From an uncultured Eubacteriales bacterium (GTDB taxonomy: Bacteria; Bacillota_A; Clostridia; Peptostreptococcales; Anaerovoracaceae): DNA of 15,726 nt. Each line of letters begins with the position of its first letter. The stretch's first letter is position 1. The stretch spans positions 1-15,726 of the forward strand of contig CACYHM010000022.1 in NCBI GenBank assembly GCA_902774195.1, given 5' to 3'. The translations under genes were made by a program, and so were the position numbers. The notes below the pieces were generated by a model. The model saw only the letters and a list, made by a program, of their open reading frames with translations, made no database searches and was not told the DNA's origin. Positions 14,150 to 15,726 of this stretch are shown here, piece by piece.

Positions 14150-15451
14150 TTGAAAACAGGACTCAAACGAATCATTGCTCTTACGACAGTGCTGGCGATG
14201 TCAGTGATGCTTCTTGCAGGCTGCGGAGGATCCTCCGGCGGTGAAGAGACCGGCAAGACCGGAAACACCAACGGGATCACCATCTTCAACTCGAAGATGG
14301 AGATACAGGATCAGCTGCTCGAAATGGCAGAGAAGTATGAGAAGGAAACAGGTGTGCACGTAGAAGTGTATTACTCGAGCGACACCGTTTCGGCTCATCT
14401 CGCCACAAGATATGCATCCAACAACCCGTACACGCTGTCGATGGTGGATGCCAAGGATATCTATTCCCTGGCAGAAGAGCATGCGGCCGACCTCAGTGAT
14501 GAGGAATGGGTCAAAGACACCAAATATGCTATCGACATAGGAGGCAAGACATACGGCTTCCCGGTCTGCGTAGAGGCAAGAGGCATCATCTACAATGCCG
14601 ACGCCATCGAGAAGATCACGGGAAAGAAATTCGATCCTGAGCAGTACAAGACACTCAAGGCATTCAAGGGCCTGATCGAAGATCTCAAAAAAGGCGGCAT
14701 GGAGGCTCCTACCGGAGTCATGAAGGAAGACTGGTCGCTCGGAGCTCACTACCTTGCGCAGGTGTATGAGGAGCAGGAGGACCCTGACGCATTCCTCATG
14801 GATCTCAGCAAGAACAAGGTCAAGCTCATGAAGAACGAGAAATTCAACTCGCTCATGGACACCTTCGATGTTCTCAAGGACAACAACTACGCGAAGGAAA
14901 GCGCCATCTCGGCAGAACGTGAGGTCTCCGAGAAGAAGCTTGCCGAGGGCGAGATCGCATTCATGTTCGGAGGCAACTGGGACTGGTCCCAGATCAACCA
15001 GTTCGACTATACCGAGAACATGGGCATCATGCCGGTCCCTCAGGACATGGACGACGGCATGAACGAGATGCTCGTGGGAGGCGGCTCGAAGTATTTCTTT
15101 ATCGATAACTCGGCCAATACCTCTGATGAGCAGCGCCAGCAGGCCAAGGACTTCCTGAACTGGCTGGTATACAACGAAAAGGGACAGTCATTCCTCGTGA
15201 ACGACTGCGCGCTCGTACCGGCGTTCTCGAACGTCACGCTGCCGATCAGCGACCCTCTGGGAGCATCGGTAAGCAAGTACACCAATGCCGGCAAGCTGAT
15301 CCCGAACTACAATTACCTGCCTGACGATCACTTCGCAATCCTGGGCGCCATGTTCCAGAAGTATCTTGCGGGCATCAGCGACCGCAGCGGCTTCGCAAAG
15401 GACATAGAGACATACTGGCACACCAAGACGCTGGAGCGTCATCCGGAATAG
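14150..15451 (+). CDS. ABC sugar importer, extracellular solute-binding lipoprotein
   Basis: A 433-residue solute-binding protein of the family-1 (MsmE/MalE-like) kind. The start is TTG at 14150: GAGGAGGG sits 6 bases upstream, and the resulting N-terminus MKTGLKR is a proper signal start. The signal peptide ends in lipobox LLAGC (C25), then a Gly/Ser/Thr linker. The mature protein has the family pattern ITIFNSKMEIQDQLLEMAEKYEKETGVHVEV, later KTYGFPVCVEARGIIYNADAI, the GEIAFMFGGNWDWSQI segment and ENMGIMPVPQ. It binds an oligosaccharide or related sugar outside the cell; the exact ligand cannot be read from the sequence. The importer permease starts 15 bases after its stop. A structured leader precedes it. 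Confidence 0.9.
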   Translation: MKTGLKRIIALTTVLAMSVMLLAGCGGSSGGEETGKTGNTNGITIFNSKMEIQDQLLEMAEKYEKETGVHVEVYYSSDTVSAHLATRYASNNPYTLSMVDAKDIYSLAEEHAADLSDEEWVKDTKYAIDIGGKTYGFPVCVEARGIIYNADAIEKITGKKFDPEQYKTLKAFKGLIEDLKKGGMEAPTGVMKEDWSLGAHYLAQVYEEQEDPDAFLMDLSKNKVKLMKNEKFNSLMDTFDVLKDNNYAKESAISAEREVSEKKLAEGEIAFMFGGNWDWSQINQFDYTENMGIMPVPQDMDDGMNEMLVGGGSKYFFIDNSANTSDEQRQQAKDFLNWLVYNEKGQSFLVNDCALVPAFSNVTLPISDPLGASVSKYTNAGKLIPNYNYLPDDHFAILGAMFQKYLAGISDRSGFAKDIETYWHTKTLERHPE

Positions 15452-15466
15452 GAAAGGAGGACTGAA

Positions 15467-15726
15467 ATGGAAAGAAACACAATGGCTTACAAGTCAAAGC
15501 AATTCCTTATGTTTGCAGGTCCTGCGCTCATCCTGTTCTGCATGGTCATAATCATTCCGTTCATTTACGGACTGTTCCTGACCTTCACAAGCTGGGACGG
15601 CGTAAGCGCCGAGAAGCCGCTCGTAGGCTTCGCAAACTACGTATCCGCGTTCAAGGACGCCTACTTCTGGGCGGCCATCGGAAGGACGCTGATCTACTCC
15701 GCATTCGCCGTGATCTTCGTCAACGT
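15467..15726 (+). CDS. ABC sugar importer permease (5' part, runs off window)
   Basis: The first 86 codons of a MalF/UgpA-type permease. AGGAGG (15455-15460) lies 6 bases before the ATG. After a short polar start come a membrane segment (about 13-35, FLMFAGPALILFCMVIIIPF), the typical LTFTSWDG, a VGFANYVSAFKD stretch and the start of a second membrane segment (WAAIGRTLIYSAFAV). It will form the membrane channel with a second permease expected downstream. Truncated only by the window edge. Confidence 0.87.
   Translation, partial: MERNTMAYKSKQFLMFAGPALILFCMVIIIPFIYGLFLTFTSWDGVSAEKPLVGFANYVSAFKDAYFWAAIGRTLIYSAFAVIFVN

Overview
The window reads as chromosomal DNA of a moderate-GC Bacillota, probably an anaerobic Clostridia-type bacterium. 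This rests on strong Shine-Dalgarno sites, lipoprotein signals, an xpaC-telA pair of the Bacillus/Clostridium kind, an NHLM-type exporter pair and an MsmE-like sugar importer. The assignment is an inference from gene content. All convincing genes lie on the + strand.

Layout. (1) 13-3478: a lipoprotein of unknown function, an XpaC-like membrane protein with an unusual N-terminal extension, and TelA, probably one operon. (2) 3479-3796: a gene-free stretch with six exact copies of GGTGTAA/TTACACC (plus two near copies) and a long hairpin with a T-tract. It leads into a membrane-anchored DNA/RNA non-specific endonuclease with a C-terminal Cys/His zinc-binding-like tail (3797-4834). (3) 5039-9491: the most unusual part. 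An EAL-PAS-GGDEF cyclic-di-GMP enzyme overlaps by one base (TAATG) a stand-alone reverse transcriptase of 422 residues. Only 14 bases after the RT stop comes a tandem array of three nearly identical ~100-nt units that fold as structured RNA. The array ends in a T7 tract after the third, shortened unit. (4) 9493-13915: a promoter and two ABC exporters resembling the NHLM pair. The N-terminal C39 peptidase domain of the first has lost its catalytic Cys and His, and no clear cargo gene is present. (5) 13916-15726: a terminator, a promoter and a structured leader with a second T7 tract, then a sugar-binding lipoprotein with a TTG start and the first part of its permease, which runs off the window.

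The candidate new system is the RT plus the three-unit RNA array, possibly together with the coupled c-di-GMP enzyme. The four base differences between the first two cores are all transitions. Three of them keep a predicted base pair, and all four change the amino acid in the reading frames that cross them, so the units look selected as RNA rather than as peptide. One outer-stem pair covaries (T-A to C-G), and the same C/A mismatch is kept in all three outer stems. The RT lacks retron signature motifs, and no DGR template/variable-repeat pair or Avd gene is seen. The array could be the RT's template, primer or partner RNA; that function is inferred.
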